Assembly (NCBI GenBank): GCA_016234555.1
Contig: JACRBJ010000009.1
Span: 1-64,000 of the forward strand
Reading direction: 5' to 3'
Origin: Chloroflexota bacterium
Lineage (GTDB): Bacteria; Chloroflexota; Anaerolineae; Anaerolineales; Villigracilaceae
Length of the DNA: 64,000 nt
Shown: piece by piece, positions 23,804 through 32,798 of the stretch
How the letters are laid out: every line of letters begins with the position of its first letter
How positions within the stretch are numbered: position 1 is the stretch's first letter
Made by a program: the position numbers and the translations under genes
The notes under the pieces: model-generated
The model's database searches: none
Told to the model about the DNA's origin: nothing
The model's input: only the letters and a program-made list of their open reading frames with translations

Positions 23804-24646
23804 ATGACAAAAATCGGCTTTCTCTACACCCGTCTGCGCGCGGAGGAAAAATATCTTCTCGAAGAACTGGAAAAACGCCCGAACGTGGAACTTGTTCGCG
23901 TGAAGGATGACGGGCAGTTCTTTGACATCTCCCGTATCCCCGAACCCGTGGATGTGCTCTTCGAGCGTTCGGTTTCCTACTCGCGCGGACTGTACATCTC
24001 GAAGATTTACGAAGCCAACGGCGTGAAGGTGGTCAACACCCCGCAGGTGGCGGAGCGTTGCGGCGACAAATACGTCACCAGCCAGATTCTCGTCCAGAAC
24101 GGAATCCCGACTCCAAAGGTGTTCATGGCTTTTGACGAGGAATCCGCTCTGGCGGCGGTGGACGCGATGGGTTACCCGTGTGTGTTGAAACCCGTCGTCG
24201 GTTCGTGGGGACGGCTGCTCGCCAAAGTGGACAACCGTCACGTCGCCGAATCGCTCATCGAGCACAAAGCTGCCCTGGGAGTCAATCACCAGGTTTTCTA
24301 TGTTCAGGAATACGTGAATAAGCCTGGGCGTGACATCCGCGCCTTTGTAGTGGGCGAGGAGCCAATTGCCGCGATCTATCGCTCCTCCGAAAACTGGATC
24401 ACCAACACCGCTCGCGGCGGGATTGCCACCAACTGTCCGCTGACGCCCGAACTGAGCGACATCTGCCGCCGCACCGCCCAAGCCGTCGGCGGCGGACTGC
24501 TCGCCATCGACGTTTTCGAATCCGACAACGGTTTGAGCGTCAACGAGGTCAACCACACAATGGAATTCCGCAACAGCATCACGACCACGGGAGTCAACAT
24601 CCCTGCCTTGATGGTGGATTACGTGATTGCAAACGCAAAAGGATAA
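23804..24646 (+). CDS. lysX: LysX: aminoadipate-LysW ligase (ATP-grasp)
   Basis: This enzyme links the alpha-amino group of 2-aminoadipate to the C-terminal glutamate of LysW. The 280-residue RimK-type ATP-grasp protein has [43 protein letters not shown] and [10 protein letters not shown] second homologue is encoded at 29828. This one ends the operon of lysine-specific enzymes and is therefore assigned to aminoadipate. The assignment is by context and not by known specificity residues. Confidence 0.88.
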   Translation: MTKIGFLYTRLRAEEKYLLEELEKRPNVELVRVKDDGQFFDISRIPEPVDVLFERSVSYSRGLYISKIYEANGVKVVNTPQVAERCGDKYVTSQILVQNGIPTPKVFMAFDEESALAAVDAMGYPCVLKPVVGSWGRLLAKVDNRHVAESLIEHKAALGVNHQVFYVQEYVNKPGRDIRAFVVGEEPIAAIYRSSENWITNTARGGIATNCPLTPELSDICRRTAQAVGGGLLAIDVFESDNGLSVNEVNHTMEFRNSITTTGVNIPALMVDYVIANAKG

Positions 24647-24727
24647 AGGATGAATACATTGTGAAGACAGTCTGAAACTGGTTTGGAACGATGGAACACG
24701 CGCGATGAATTTCGCCTGAAAAAATCA

Positions 24728-24755
24728 TTGACTCATTTCGTTTTTCAGGTAGAAT
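24728..24755 (+). promoter_or_regulatory. Arginine-operon promoter (attenuator class)
   Basis: TTGACT (24728-24733), a 16-nt spacer and TAGAAT (24750-24755) are followed by ACCGCCCAAT and ATG. The block from AATCATTGACTCATTTC to the leader ATG is nearly the same as before homocitrate synthase. Confidence 0.87.
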
Positions 24756-24765
24756 ACCGCCCAAT

Positions 24766-24840
24766 ATGTTCACGCTCTTTGCGCTGCCCCGTTTTCGTCG
24801 TCCCATGCCCACTTCCCAGAGAAGGTCGGGAGCTTTTTGA
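24766..24840 (+). CDS. Arginine-rich leader peptide of the argG operon
   Basis: The 24-residue peptide MFTLFALPRFRRPMPTSQRR, ending SGAF, starts ten bases after the -10 box. CGT-TTT-CGT-CGT-CCC is the likely stalling site. CTTC (24812-24815) and GAAG (24821-24824) can form a small hairpin. When freed, GAGAAGG (24819-24825) is complementary to CCTTCTC (24900-24906) in the 5' arm of the terminator. This fits arginine-sensing attenuation. Confidence 0.75.
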   Translation: MFTLFALPRFRRPMPTSQRRSGAF

Positions 24841-24890
24841 TTGGCTGACGCGAACGCGAACATGCGCTAACGCATACACAAGTCAACCTA

Positions 24891-24925
24891 AACAGCCCTC
24901 CTTCTCGGAGGGCTGTTTTTATTTT
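24891..24925 (+). terminator. Attenuator terminator before argG
   Basis: AACAGCCCTCC (24891-24901) pairs with GGAGGGCTGTT (24907-24917) around TTCTC, followed by a T-rich run. It stands about 100 nt before argG with no other promoter seen between, so it is conditional. Confidence 0.9.
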
Positions 24926-24927
24926 AC

Positions 24928-24995
24928 GAAACCTGACAGGTTTTCATGCGGCGTTAGTCGATCAAATAACCTCTCGATGAAACCTGTCAGGTTTT
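24928..24995. repeat. Inverted repeat of the ACCTGACAGGTTTTC family
   Basis: AAACCTGACAGGTTTT (24929-24944) and AAACCTGTCAGGTTTT (24980-24995) can pair across 35 nt. The perfect palindrome at 19363-19394 uses the same words. Both copies lie between an attenuator terminator and the first gene of the operon. Confidence 0.75.
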
Positions 24996-25018
24996 GAACC
25001 CAAACACAGGAGTAAAAA

Positions 25019-26290
25019 ATGAACCCCAAACCCAAACCTCAAATCAAGAAAGTTGTCCTTGCCTATTCGGGCGGATTGGACACCTCGGTCATCGTGCCGT
25101 GGCTCAAGGAAAATTACGGCTGTGAAGTCGTCTGCTTTTGCGCGGACGTGGGGCAGGGCGACGAAGACCTGGCGAAACTGGAAACCAAAGCCATCAAGAG
25201 CGGCGCCAGCCAGTTCGTTTTGCACGACATGCGGGAGGAGTTTGCCGAGCAGTATCTTTTCCCCATGCTCAAAGCGGGGGCGGTTTATGAACACAAGTAT
25301 TTATTGGGCACATCGGTTGCCCGTCCTTTGATTGCGAAACATCTCGTGGAGGTCGCCCACGAAACAGGCGCGGATGCGATTGCGCATGGCGCGACTGGAA
25401 AAGGCAACGACCAGGTCCGCTTCGAACTCACCGTCATGGCGCTCGACCCGCGCCTCAAGATCGTCGCCCCCTGGCGCGAGTGGGATATCCGCTCCCGCGA
25501 AGACGCCCTCAACTATGCCGCCAAGCACAACGTCCCCGTGACCGCCACCATCAAATCCATCTATAGTCGCGACTCGAACCTCTGGCATATTTCCCACGAA
25601 GGCGGCTTGCTCGAAGACCCATGGAACGAACCTGAAGAGGTCATGTACCAGATTTCCACCTCGCCCGAAAGCGCGCCCGACGAAGCCGAATACGTGGAGA
25701 TCGAATTTGAAACAGGCAACCCGATTGCAGTCAATGGCGAAAAACTTTCACCCGCGAAGATCGTCGAGACCCTCAACGCCATCGGCGGCGCGCACGGCAT
25801 TGGTCGCGTCGACCTCGTCGAGAATCGCCTCGTCGGCATGAAGTCGCATGGCGTGTACGAGACCCCAGGCGGTACCATTTTGATGTACGCCCACCGCGAA
25901 CTCGAATCCCTCGTCCTCGACCGACAGACCATCAACTTCAAGCAGGTCGCCGCTGTCAAGTATGCCGAGCTCACCTACGACGGTCTCTGGTTCACCCCGT
26001 TGCGCGAAGCCCTCGACGCCTTTGTCAATTCCACACAGGGACCTGTCACGGGCGTTGTCAAGCTCAAACTGTACAAGGGCAACATCATCGTTGCGGGTCG
26101 CAAGTCGCCGTTCAGCCTCTACCGCGAAGACTTCGCCACCTTTGGCGAGGAGGACGTTTACGACCAGAGCCACGCCGAAGGCTTCATCCGCCTCTTCGGC
26201 CTCAGCCTCAAAGTCCGCGCCCTCAATGGGTTACCCGTTTCAGGTCTCGACATGCCGAAGCCTGATTATTCGAAGTTCAAGCGCGATTAG
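25019..26290 (+). CDS. argG: Argininosuccinate synthase
   Basis: This enzyme joins citrulline and aspartate with ATP to form argininosuccinate. The 423-residue protein has the PP-loop [13 protein letters not shown] near the N-terminus, [13 protein letters not shown] and a [13 protein letters not shown] loop, all typical of ArgG. An ACAGGAGT site precedes the ATG. It is the first gene of the arginine operon, downstream of the Arg-codon leader. Confidence 0.95.
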   Translation: MNPKPKPQIKKVVLAYSGGLDTSVIVPWLKENYGCEVVCFCADVGQGDEDLAKLETKAIKSGASQFVLHDMREEFAEQYLFPMLKAGAVYEHKYLLGTSVARPLIAKHLVEVAHETGADAIAHGATGKGNDQVRFELTVMALDPRLKIVAPWREWDIRSREDALNYAAKHNVPVTATIKSIYSRDSNLWHISHEGGLLEDPWNEPEEVMYQISTSPESAPDEAEYVEIEFETGNPIAVNGEKLSPAKIVETLNAIGGAHGIGRVDLVENRLVGMKSHGVYETPGGTILMYAHRELESLVLDRQTINFKQVAAVKYAELTYDGLWFTPLREALDAFVNSTQGPVTGVVKLKLYKGNIIVAGRKSPFSLYREDFATFGEEDVYDQSHAEGFIRLFGLSLKVRALNGLPVSGLDMPKPDYSKFKRD

Positions 26291-26334
26291 TAATCCTGCG
26301 TGGAGCTATGCAGGATTAAAAAAGAGAGAGCTAT

Positions 26335-28113
26335 ATGGAATTTCAGGGAACATTTAGATTTGTGAACAACAAATTGATCATCCTGTTGCGCGACAGGGTG
26401 TGCGAAACGTCGGAGGAATTACTGGCAAGCGAATTGTTTTCGGAAGTCGCCACACGCTTTGTGAACAATCTGAAACGCCGGCAATCCCCGCTCCTTCAGA
26501 TATTTGGCAAACCAATTCGCGAAATCGATCACACTGATATTCAGGAGCTTGTTCGGATGTTCCATGTCCTGGACAAAATGCCCATCGATGCAGTGCCCAA
26601 GCTGGTGGAGACGGGTGAAAGGTTTATTGCAAATACTTCCCTGTTACAGGCTTTTGTGGAGGAACTCTACAATTATTGGCGGCAGTTTGAACGGTTCATC
26701 ATATGTGATTCGACGGGGGACCACCTGGATAAACGCCCGTATCGCACCTTCAATTCAACCATTGAGTCTTTGACTCATCTGGTGCGACAAACCTATCGAG
26801 ATATATCCGAGAATATCACCGGTCAGCATCCCAATATCTACCGGCAGGTGCGCGCAGGCGCGGAGATGGCGGCAATTGCCCTTCCGAAAGACCTCGCCTT
26901 GCCGGGTGGATGCTATGACCAGCTTCGAAACGTCCCTGTGATTCGCCAGTTGTTGTTGAATCCGCCGCTGTTGCTCAACCCACCGATGAACAAGCGGACC
27001 GGGAAGTTTGAACAGATTGCCCGCAACCCTTTGGAGTTGATATCGGTGACACCGGATGAATGGCTGTGCTATCCCGCAAAGGTCGGCCCATTATTAATTC
27101 TTGTCTACATACATGAGAGGTTTCTTGAGCTTGGGTTGTCTTTGTGTAATTTGTTTGAATTGGCTGATGACGAATTTCTGGATCGCCCGGTGGACGCGGT
27201 TTACCTGTATGGCGTCCCCGGCGATGTCCTGGACTCCCTTGCGCCAATGCCGACCGTCTTTTACGACGATCAGGAAAATGACATCATGGTTGCCGCCTGC
27301 CCGAACAAGGATCAATTTGGGTATTTTGGTTATCTCAAGAAAATGATCCTGACCCTGCATAACATCAAAGCCATGAAAAAGGGACGGATGCCCTTTCATG
27401 GCGCCATGGTCAGGGTCGCCACCAAAAATAACCGCTCTCACACGGTGTTGATCATCGGCGATACGGGCGCGGGAAAATCTGAAACGCTTGAAGCGCTCAG
27501 GATCATCGGCGATGATCAAATCGAGGAGATTATCATCATTGCCGATGACATGGGGTCGTTGGAGATCGACTCGCAGGGGAACGTAATTGGTTATGGCACC
27601 GAGGTCGGGGCTTTCGTCAGGCTGGATGATTTGCTGCCGGGCTACGCCTTCGGTCAGCTTGACCGCTCGATCATTATGAATCCCAGCCAGGTCAACTCCA
27701 GAATCGTATTGCCTGTGACCACTTACGAGCAGGTCATGAAGGGATATGCCATTGACATGGTGTTATATGCGAACAACTACGAGGATGTGGATGATGAACA
27801 CCCGCTCATCGAGCAATTGAGCACGGTTGAATCTGCATTGCATGTCTTTCGCGAAGGCGCCGCCATGAGCAAGGGAACCACGACCTCCACGGGGCTAGTG
27901 CATACATATTTTGTGAACGTTTTTGGAGCGGTTCAGTATAAGACGCTGCACGAGGAGATTGCCAAGCAATATTTCGAAAAGTTATTCCAGAACAACGTTT
28001 TTGTGGGGCAACTTCGCACACGGCTCGGCATAGTGGGACAGGAACGTCAGGGACCTGAAGAGTCTGCGCGTGCCCTGTTATCAATGTTCTCACAGGAAGA
28101 GGCTAAACCATGA
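26335..28113 (+). CDS. Unknown P-loop protein with a PEPCK/HPr-kinase-like ATP site
   Basis: This 592-residue protein has no clear family name. A P-loop GDTGAGKSETLEAL lies near residue 376, preceded by MPFHGAMVRVATKNN and followed by IIIIADDMGSLEID. This order resembles the nucleotide site of ATP-dependent PEP carboxykinase and HPr kinase. A downstream segment, VGAFVRLDDLLPGYAFGQLD, could hold further phosphate or metal contacts. The N-terminal 300 residues are unassigned and mostly helical. It lies between argG and argH and overlaps argH by four bases, so it is made together with arginine enzymes. A kinase or regulatory role is possible but not shown. Confidence 0.75.
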   Translation: MEFQGTFRFVNNKLIILLRDRVCETSEELLASELFSEVATRFVNNLKRRQSPLLQIFGKPIREIDHTDIQELVRMFHVLDKMPIDAVPKLVETGERFIANTSLLQAFVEELYNYWRQFERFIICDSTGDHLDKRPYRTFNSTIESLTHLVRQTYRDISENITGQHPNIYRQVRAGAEMAAIALPKDLALPGGCYDQLRNVPVIRQLLLNPPLLLNPPMNKRTGKFEQIARNPLELISVTPDEWLCYPAKVGPLLILVYIHERFLELGLSLCNLFELADDEFLDRPVDAVYLYGVPGDVLDSLAPMPTVFYDDQENDIMVAACPNKDQFGYFGYLKKMILTLHNIKAMKKGRMPFHGAMVRVATKNNRSHTVLIIGDTGAGKSETLEALRIIGDDQIEEIIIIADDMGSLEIDSQGNVIGYGTEVGAFVRLDDLLPGYAFGQLDRSIIMNPSQVNSRIVLPVTTYEQVMKGYAIDMVLYANNYEDVDDEHPLIEQLSTVESALHVFREGAAMSKGTTTSTGLVHTYFVNVFGAVQYKTLHEEIAKQYFEKLFQNNVFVGQLRTRLGIVGQERQGPEESARALLSMFSQEEAKP

Positions 28114-29480
28114 CCCTCTGGGGCGGACGCTTTTCGACCAAACTCAACGACCAGGCTTGGGATTTGAACACCTCCCTGCCTGTGGACCAGCGCATGGCTC
28201 TGCAGGATGTGGACGGAAGCCTGGCGTGGGCGGATGCGATTCACAAAGCTGGCATTCTCTCGGACGAAGAGCATGAGCAGATTGCCCGTGGGCTGGTCGC
28301 TGTCCGAGTCGAATTCGCTTCGGGACAGTTTTCTTTCGTCCCCTCCGACGAGGACATTCACACTGCTGTCGAGCGCCGTCTTGGCGAGTTGATCGGCGCG
28401 GCGGCTGGCAAACTTCACACGGGACGCAGCCGCAATGACCAGGTCGCAACGGATTTTAGATTGTGGATGCTTCAAGTCATTCCACAATTGGATTCTGCAT
28501 TCATCAATCTGCAATCTGCATTGGTGGAGCAAGCCGAACTCGCAGGCGAAACTCTCATGCCTGGCTACACTCACCTGCAACGCGCCCAACCGATTTTGCT
28601 CTCGCACTGGTGGCTGAGTCACTTTCACCCACTTCAGCGAGACCGACAACGCCTTGTGGATTTGACCAAGCGTGTCTCTGTTTTGCCTCTGGGCTGCGGC
28701 GCACTCGCTGGTACCCCCGTCCCCGTTGACCGATCCGTGTTGGCTGTAGCGTTGAATTTTGCAGAACCTTCGCCAAATAGTTTGGATGCCGTCTCCGACC
28801 GTGACTTTGCCGCCGAGTTTTTGTTCTGCGCCACGCTGACGGGAGTTCACCTCAGCAAACTTGCCGAGCAAATCGTTTTGTACACCAGCGCCGAGTTTGG
28901 CTTCTTTGAACTCTCCGACGCCTACTCGACAGGTTCCAGCCTCATGCCGCAAAAGAAAAACCCCGATGTCTTCGAGTTGACTCGCGGCAAGGCTGGCACG
29001 TTGCTGGGTTTGCTCACAGGTCTGCTTGCCACGCTCAAAGGTCTGCCCTCAACCTACGACAAGGATTTGCAGGAAGACAAAGCGCCTGTCTTTGCCGCCG
29101 CCGACACCCTGCTGATGATGCTTCCCATCCTCGCGGGCGCATTGCGGACGATCACCGCCAAACCTGAACGGATGCGAAATGCAATCGACTCGTTCATGAT
29201 GGCAACCGACCTCGCGGATTATCTCGTCGGCAAGGGAATCCCCTTCCGCGAGACTCACGCCATCGCAGGAAAAGCTGTCCGTTTGGCTGGCGAGAAAAAG
29301 CTTGGGTTGGAGGAAATCTCCCTCGAAGCGTATCAGGTTCTCAGTCCAGCCTTTGAAGCGGACGTGTATCAAGTCTTCGACCCGCTGGAATCCGTCAAAC
29401 GCAGAAATGCCATCGGTGGAACCAGTCCCAAAGCAGTTGCAATGCAAATTGCAGAATGCAAGAGTCAGAATAGTAAATAA
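28110..29480 (+). CDS. argH: Argininosuccinate lyase
   Basis: This enzyme cleaves argininosuccinate to arginine and fumarate. The 456-residue protein carries TGRSRNDQVATDFRLW, PGYTHLQRAQPI and the fumarase/lyase signature STGSSLMPQKKNPD. It starts within the end of the preceding gene (ATGA). The last residues (AVAMQIAECKSQNSK) run into an R1 repeat and are probably not conserved. Confidence 0.95.
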   Translation: MTLWGGRFSTKLNDQAWDLNTSLPVDQRMALQDVDGSLAWADAIHKAGILSDEEHEQIARGLVAVRVEFASGQFSFVPSDEDIHTAVERRLGELIGAAAGKLHTGRSRNDQVATDFRLWMLQVIPQLDSAFINLQSALVEQAELAGETLMPGYTHLQRAQPILLSHWWLSHFHPLQRDRQRLVDLTKRVSVLPLGCGALAGTPVPVDRSVLAVALNFAEPSPNSLDAVSDRDFAAEFLFCATLTGVHLSKLAEQIVLYTSAEFGFFELSDAYSTGSSLMPQKKNPDVFELTRGKAGTLLGLLTGLLATLKGLPSTYDKDLQEDKAPVFAAADTLLMMLPILAGALRTITAKPERMRNAIDSFMMATDLADYLVGKGIPFRETHAIAGKAVRLAGEKKLGLEEISLEAYQVLSPAFEADVYQVFDPLESVKRRNAIGGTSPKAVAMQIAECKSQNSK

Positions 29481-29534
29481 TGCAGTGGCAGAAAATATTC
29501 TGCATTCTGCATTCCTCATTCCTCATTCATCATT
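29449..29534. repeat. R1 hairpin repeat between argH and lysW
   Basis: Left-half words (TTGCAGAATGCAAGAG, AATGCAG) overlap the end of argH. The right half consists of ATTCTGCATTCTGCATTCC followed by repeated CTCATTC words. It ends shortly before the TAGGAGA ribosome site of lysW. Confidence 0.82.
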
Positions 29535-29553
29535 TATGTATAGGAGAAAAATT

Positions 29554-29724
29554 ATGTCTACAGTAACCTGCCCCGAATGTGAAGCCGAAATCACCCTGGA
29601 TGCCGGCACCGAAGTTGGTGAGATCATCGTCTGCTCCGATTGCGGCGTCGACCTTGAGGTAACCTCGGTTGATCCCGCCGCCGTCCAACTCGCGCCGATG
29701 GAACAGGAAGATTGGGGGGAGTAG
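29554..29724 (+). CDS. lysW: LysW amino-group carrier protein
   Basis: This 56-residue acidic carrier protects the amino group of aminoadipate or glutamate during lysine and arginine synthesis. It has a zinc-binding CPEC...CSDC pair and the invariant C-terminal EDWGE, whose last glutamate accepts the substrate. TAGGAGA precedes the ATG. It is the only LysW in the window, so both LysX (23804) and ArgX (29828) probably use it. Confidence 0.95.
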   Translation: MSTVTCPECEAEITLDAGTEVGEIIVCSDCGVDLEVTSVDPAAVQLAPMEQEDWGE

Positions 29725-29725
29725 G

Positions 29726-29817
29726 AAATGAAGAATGCAGAATGAGGAACACTTGCACCGCACGCAAGTGCAGGTGTGAAGAATTTTATTCTGCATTTTG
29801 CATTCTTCATTCTGCAT
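29726..29817. repeat. R1 hairpin repeat between lysW and argX with an inner dyad
   Basis: AATGAAGAATGCAGAATGAGG and a right half of ATTCTGCATTTTGCATTC words flank an inner ACTTGC-ACCGCAC-GCAAGTG dyad. A related CACTTGC/GCAAGTG dyad occurs at about 14673-14695. The last word, TGCATTGGAG, merges with the ribosome site of argX. Confidence 0.8.
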
Positions 29818-29827
29818 TGGAGTTCTT

Positions 29828-30697
29828 ATGCAACGAAGACTCAAAATAGGCGTTCTTTATTCCCGCGTGCGCGTCGAAGAGAAGTGGATCTTCGGCGCGA
29901 TGGAAAAACGCGGCATTGACTATGACCGGCTCGACGACCGCGCCATTCACTTTGACCTGGACAAGCCCGAACATTGGAAGCAATATGACGCGGTGCTGGA
30001 ACGGAGCATCAGCTATAACAGCGGACTCTACGCCCTGCGCCTGCTTAATGCCTTTGGCGTGCCGACGGTTAACACGGCGTCGGTGGCGGAGATTTGCGGC
30101 GACAAGTTGATGACCTCTGCGGCACTTGCCCGCGATGGAGTCCCCCAGCCGCACAATGCGACCGCATTCACGCCCGAAGCGGCTTTGGAAGCGATTGAGG
30201 CTTTTGGCTACCCTGTGGTCTTGAAGCCCGTCGTCGGTTCGTGGGGACGGCTGCTGGCAAAGGTCAATGACCGCGACGCGGCGGAGGCGGTGCTGGAACA
30301 CAAGTCCACGCTGGGCTCTGTGCAACATTCCGTTTTTTATATTCAGGAATATATCGAAAAGCCCGGGCGCGACATCCGTGCCATCGTCATCGGCGAGCGC
30401 GTGCTGACGGCAATGTACCGCAAGTCCGAGCATTGGATCACGAACACGGCGCGCGGCGGCGAGGGCGAGTTGTGTCCCATTACACCCGAGATCGAAGGCT
30501 TATGCTTGAAAGCCACCAAAGCTGTCGGCGGCGGAGTCCTCGCAGTGGATTTGGTCGAACATCCCCAAAAGGGACTCGTGGTCAACGAGATCAATCACAC
30601 GATGGAGTTCCACACGATGCAGCCCGTGAGCGGCGTCGACATTGCGGGGGAGATTGTGGATTACGTGGTGAACGTGGCGAGAGAGAAAAATCGGTAA
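29828..30697 (+). CDS. argX: ArgX: probable glutamate-LysW ligase (LysX paralogue)
   Basis: This 289-residue RimK-type ATP-grasp ligase is homologous to LysX at 23804 ([48 protein letters not shown]). It lies directly after lysW in the operon led by argG and argH behind an arginine leader. It is therefore assigned as the ligase that loads glutamate for ornithine synthesis. The specificity is inferred from position. The ATG at 29828 has GGAG six bases upstream. Confidence 0.82.
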   Translation: MQRRLKIGVLYSRVRVEEKWIFGAMEKRGIDYDRLDDRAIHFDLDKPEHWKQYDAVLERSISYNSGLYALRLLNAFGVPTVNTASVAEICGDKLMTSAALARDGVPQPHNATAFTPEAALEAIEAFGYPVVLKPVVGSWGRLLAKVNDRDAAEAVLEHKSTLGSVQHSVFYIQEYIEKPGRDIRAIVIGERVLTAMYRKSEHWITNTARGGEGELCPITPEIEGLCLKATKAVGGGVLAVDLVEHPQKGLVVNEINHTMEFHTMQPVSGVDIAGEIVDYVVNVAREKNR

Positions 30698-30839
30698 TCT
30701 CCACGGTTGGGATTTCGGCATCCAAAATCGAAAACTTACCCATTTGGGGTATGGATATGTGCGTGCATTCATAGTAGACATGCATATTTACAGCAAATTT
30801 GTATGCGCGTCTGTTTGAAATAAAAAGGAGCAATTATTA

Positions 30840-31874
30840 ATGACGACAGTATCTATCATCGGTGGTTCGGGATATGGCGGCGGCGAGTTGTTACGCCTGC
30901 TGCTCGGTCATCCCAACGTGGAGATCAAGCAGGTGACTTCGCGCTCGCGTGTGGGTGAATACGTTTACCAGACCCATCCCAACCTGCGGAAGAAGACTCA
31001 ATTGAAATTCAGCGACCCTTCCGCGCTGGAGCCTGTGGATGTGCTTTTCCTCGCCCAGCCGCATGGACAGGCGCAGAAGCACATCGAAGAGTATGCCAAA
31101 CTCGGCACGAAGATCATCGACCTCGCGGCGGATTTCCGCCTGCGCGATGCGGACTTCTACGAAAGATGGTACGGCGAAAAGCACGCTGCCCCTGAATGGT
31201 TGAGCAGGTTTGTGTATGGTTTGCCCGAACTGCACCGCGCCGAAATTGCGGGCGCAAGTTACATCAGTGGAGTCGGTTGCAACGCCACGGCGAGCAACCT
31301 CGCGCTGCTGCCGCTGGTCAAAGCGGGTTTAATTGATTTATCTGCGCCGGTAATTATTGAAATTAAAGTTGGTTCGTCGGAGGGCGGCGCGGAAGGAAAT
31401 TCCGGTTCGCTGCACGCGGAACGCGCCAACGTCATCCGCACCTTCTCGGCGTTTGGTCATCGACACACGGCGGAGGTGATTCAGGAAATGGGCGTCAAAG
31501 ACATCTCGCTGACCATGACCGCCGTGGACTTGGTGCGCGGCGTGCTGGCGACGGCTCACGCGAAGGTCAAACCTGGCATTGCCAGCAAGGATTTGTGGAA
31601 AGCCTATCGCGCCGTGGCAAATGAAAATCCGTTTGTGCGCGTGGTCAAGGAACAACGTGGAATCTACCGCGTGCCAGAGCCGAAGATTCTGGCTGGCTCG
31701 AACTATGCCGACCTCGGCTTCGAGCTGGATGAGAGCAACGGTCATATCGTCGCCATGTGCGCCATTGACAACCTGATGAAGGGCGCGTCTGGCACGGCAG
31801 TTCAATGTCTCAACCTGATGATGGGCTGGGACGAGACGCTGGGGCTGGAGTTTGCGGGATTGCACCCGATATAA
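30840..31874 (+). CDS. lysY: LysW-amino-adipyl/glutamyl-phosphate reductase
   Basis: This enzyme reduces the LysW-bound acyl phosphate to the semialdehyde. The 344-residue ArgC-like NADPH dehydrogenase has an N-terminal dinucleotide motif (VSIIGGSGYGGGELLRLL), the catalytic cysteine in SGVGCNATASNLALLPL and the GSSEGGAEGNSGSLHAE loop. In a LysW system it probably serves both lysine and arginine. AAAAAGGAG precedes the ATG. The 142-nt gap after argX holds no gene that I can support. Confidence 0.9.
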   Translation: MTTVSIIGGSGYGGGELLRLLLGHPNVEIKQVTSRSRVGEYVYQTHPNLRKKTQLKFSDPSALEPVDVLFLAQPHGQAQKHIEEYAKLGTKIIDLAADFRLRDADFYERWYGEKHAAPEWLSRFVYGLPELHRAEIAGASYISGVGCNATASNLALLPLVKAGLIDLSAPVIIEIKVGSSEGGAEGNSGSLHAERANVIRTFSAFGHRHTAEVIQEMGVKDISLTMTAVDLVRGVLATAHAKVKPGIASKDLWKAYRAVANENPFVRVVKEQRGIYRVPEPKILAGSNYADLGFELDESNGHIVAMCAIDNLMKGASGTAVQCLNLMMGWDETLGLEFAGLHPI

Positions 31875-31951
31875 ATGCAGAATGATGAATGCAGAAGTCA
31901 GAATAAATTCTGCATTCATCACGCTGCGCGTGACTTCTGCATTTTGTATTT
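31874..31951. repeat. R1 hairpin repeat between lysY and lysZ
   Basis: AATGCAGAATGATGAATGCAG words and a right half (ATTCTGCATTCATC ... GACTTCTGCATTTTG) surround a small CACGC-TGC-GCGTG dyad. It ends just before the TTGGAGA site of lysZ. Confidence 0.82.
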
Positions 31952-31960
31952 GGAGAACTT

Positions 31961-32770
31961 ATGGACATTACAGTCGTAAAACTTGGAGGCACGGAAGGCG
32001 TTGACTTTTCTGCCATTTGTCAGGATGCGGTGGAACTACTGAAACAAGGCAAACGCCTTGTTTTCGTACATGGAGGTTCCGCCGAGGCGAACGCGCTGGG
32101 CGAGGGGTTGGGAACTCCGCCGAAGATGATTACCTCGCCTTCGGGCTACACCTCCCGCTACACCGACCGCAAGACGCTGGAAATCTTTTTGATGGCGGTC
32201 AACGGCAAGGTCAATTCGCTGCTGACAGAGCAGTTGCAAATGATGGGCGTCAACGCCTTTGGTTTGTGCGGACTTGACGGCAGGTTGCTGCAAGCCACGC
32301 GCAAAGAATCAGTTCAGAGCATCGAGAACGGCAAGCGCAAGATCATCCGCGACGATTACACGGGCAAGATCGAAACCGTCAACAGCGGACTGCTAACGAT
32401 GCTGCTCGACGCGGGTTATATGCCGGTAATTGCGCCTGTGGCTGTCAGCGAAAAAGGTGAGGCATTGAATGTGGATGCCGACCGCGCGGCGGCGATGGTC
32501 GCGTCCGCGCTCAAGGCGGAGACCCTGCTGTTGCTGACGGCTGTCTCTGGGCTGATGAGAAACTTCCCGGACGAATCCACGCTCATTCGGCAACTGCCGC
32601 AGAGTCAACTTGCGGCGGCGGGCGAAGCGGCACAGGGTCGCATGAAGAAGAAAGTCCTCGGCGCTGGCGAAGCCCTCGAAGGCGGAGTCCATCGCGTCAT
32701 CATCGCCGATGGGCGAATCAAAAATCCAATTTCAAATGCGCTGGATGGCAACGGAACAATAATCCAGTAA
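31961..32770 (+). CDS. lysZ: LysW-aminoadipate/glutamate kinase
   Basis: This 269-residue amino-acid kinase of the ArgB family phosphorylates the side-chain carboxylate of LysW-bound aminoadipate or glutamate. It has VVKLGGTEG at the N-terminus, FVHGGSAEANALGEGLG, and a C-terminal ATP-binding part with NVDADRAAAMVASALKAETLLLLTAV. TTGGAGA precedes the ATG. It is 28 nt before gltB, so the two are likely co-transcribed. Confidence 0.9.
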   Translation: MDITVVKLGGTEGVDFSAICQDAVELLKQGKRLVFVHGGSAEANALGEGLGTPPKMITSPSGYTSRYTDRKTLEIFLMAVNGKVNSLLTEQLQMMGVNAFGLCGLDGRLLQATRKESVQSIENGKRKIIRDDYTGKIETVNSGLLTMLLDAGYMPVIAPVAVSEKGEALNVDADRAAAMVASALKAETLLLLTAVSGLMRNFPDESTLIRQLPQSQLAAAGEAAQGRMKKKVLGAGEALEGGVHRVIIADGRIKNPISNALDGNGTIIQ

Positions 32771-32798
32771 ACAACGATCCAACAGGAGATGAGGTGTC

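Noticed and set aside
28480..28535. An R1 insertion inside argH (TTCTGCATTCATC and AATCTGCATTGG words)
   Set aside because: The words look like R1, but the protein segment (DSAFINLQSALVEQAEL) has the normal ArgH length and helix pattern, so no insertion can be claimed.
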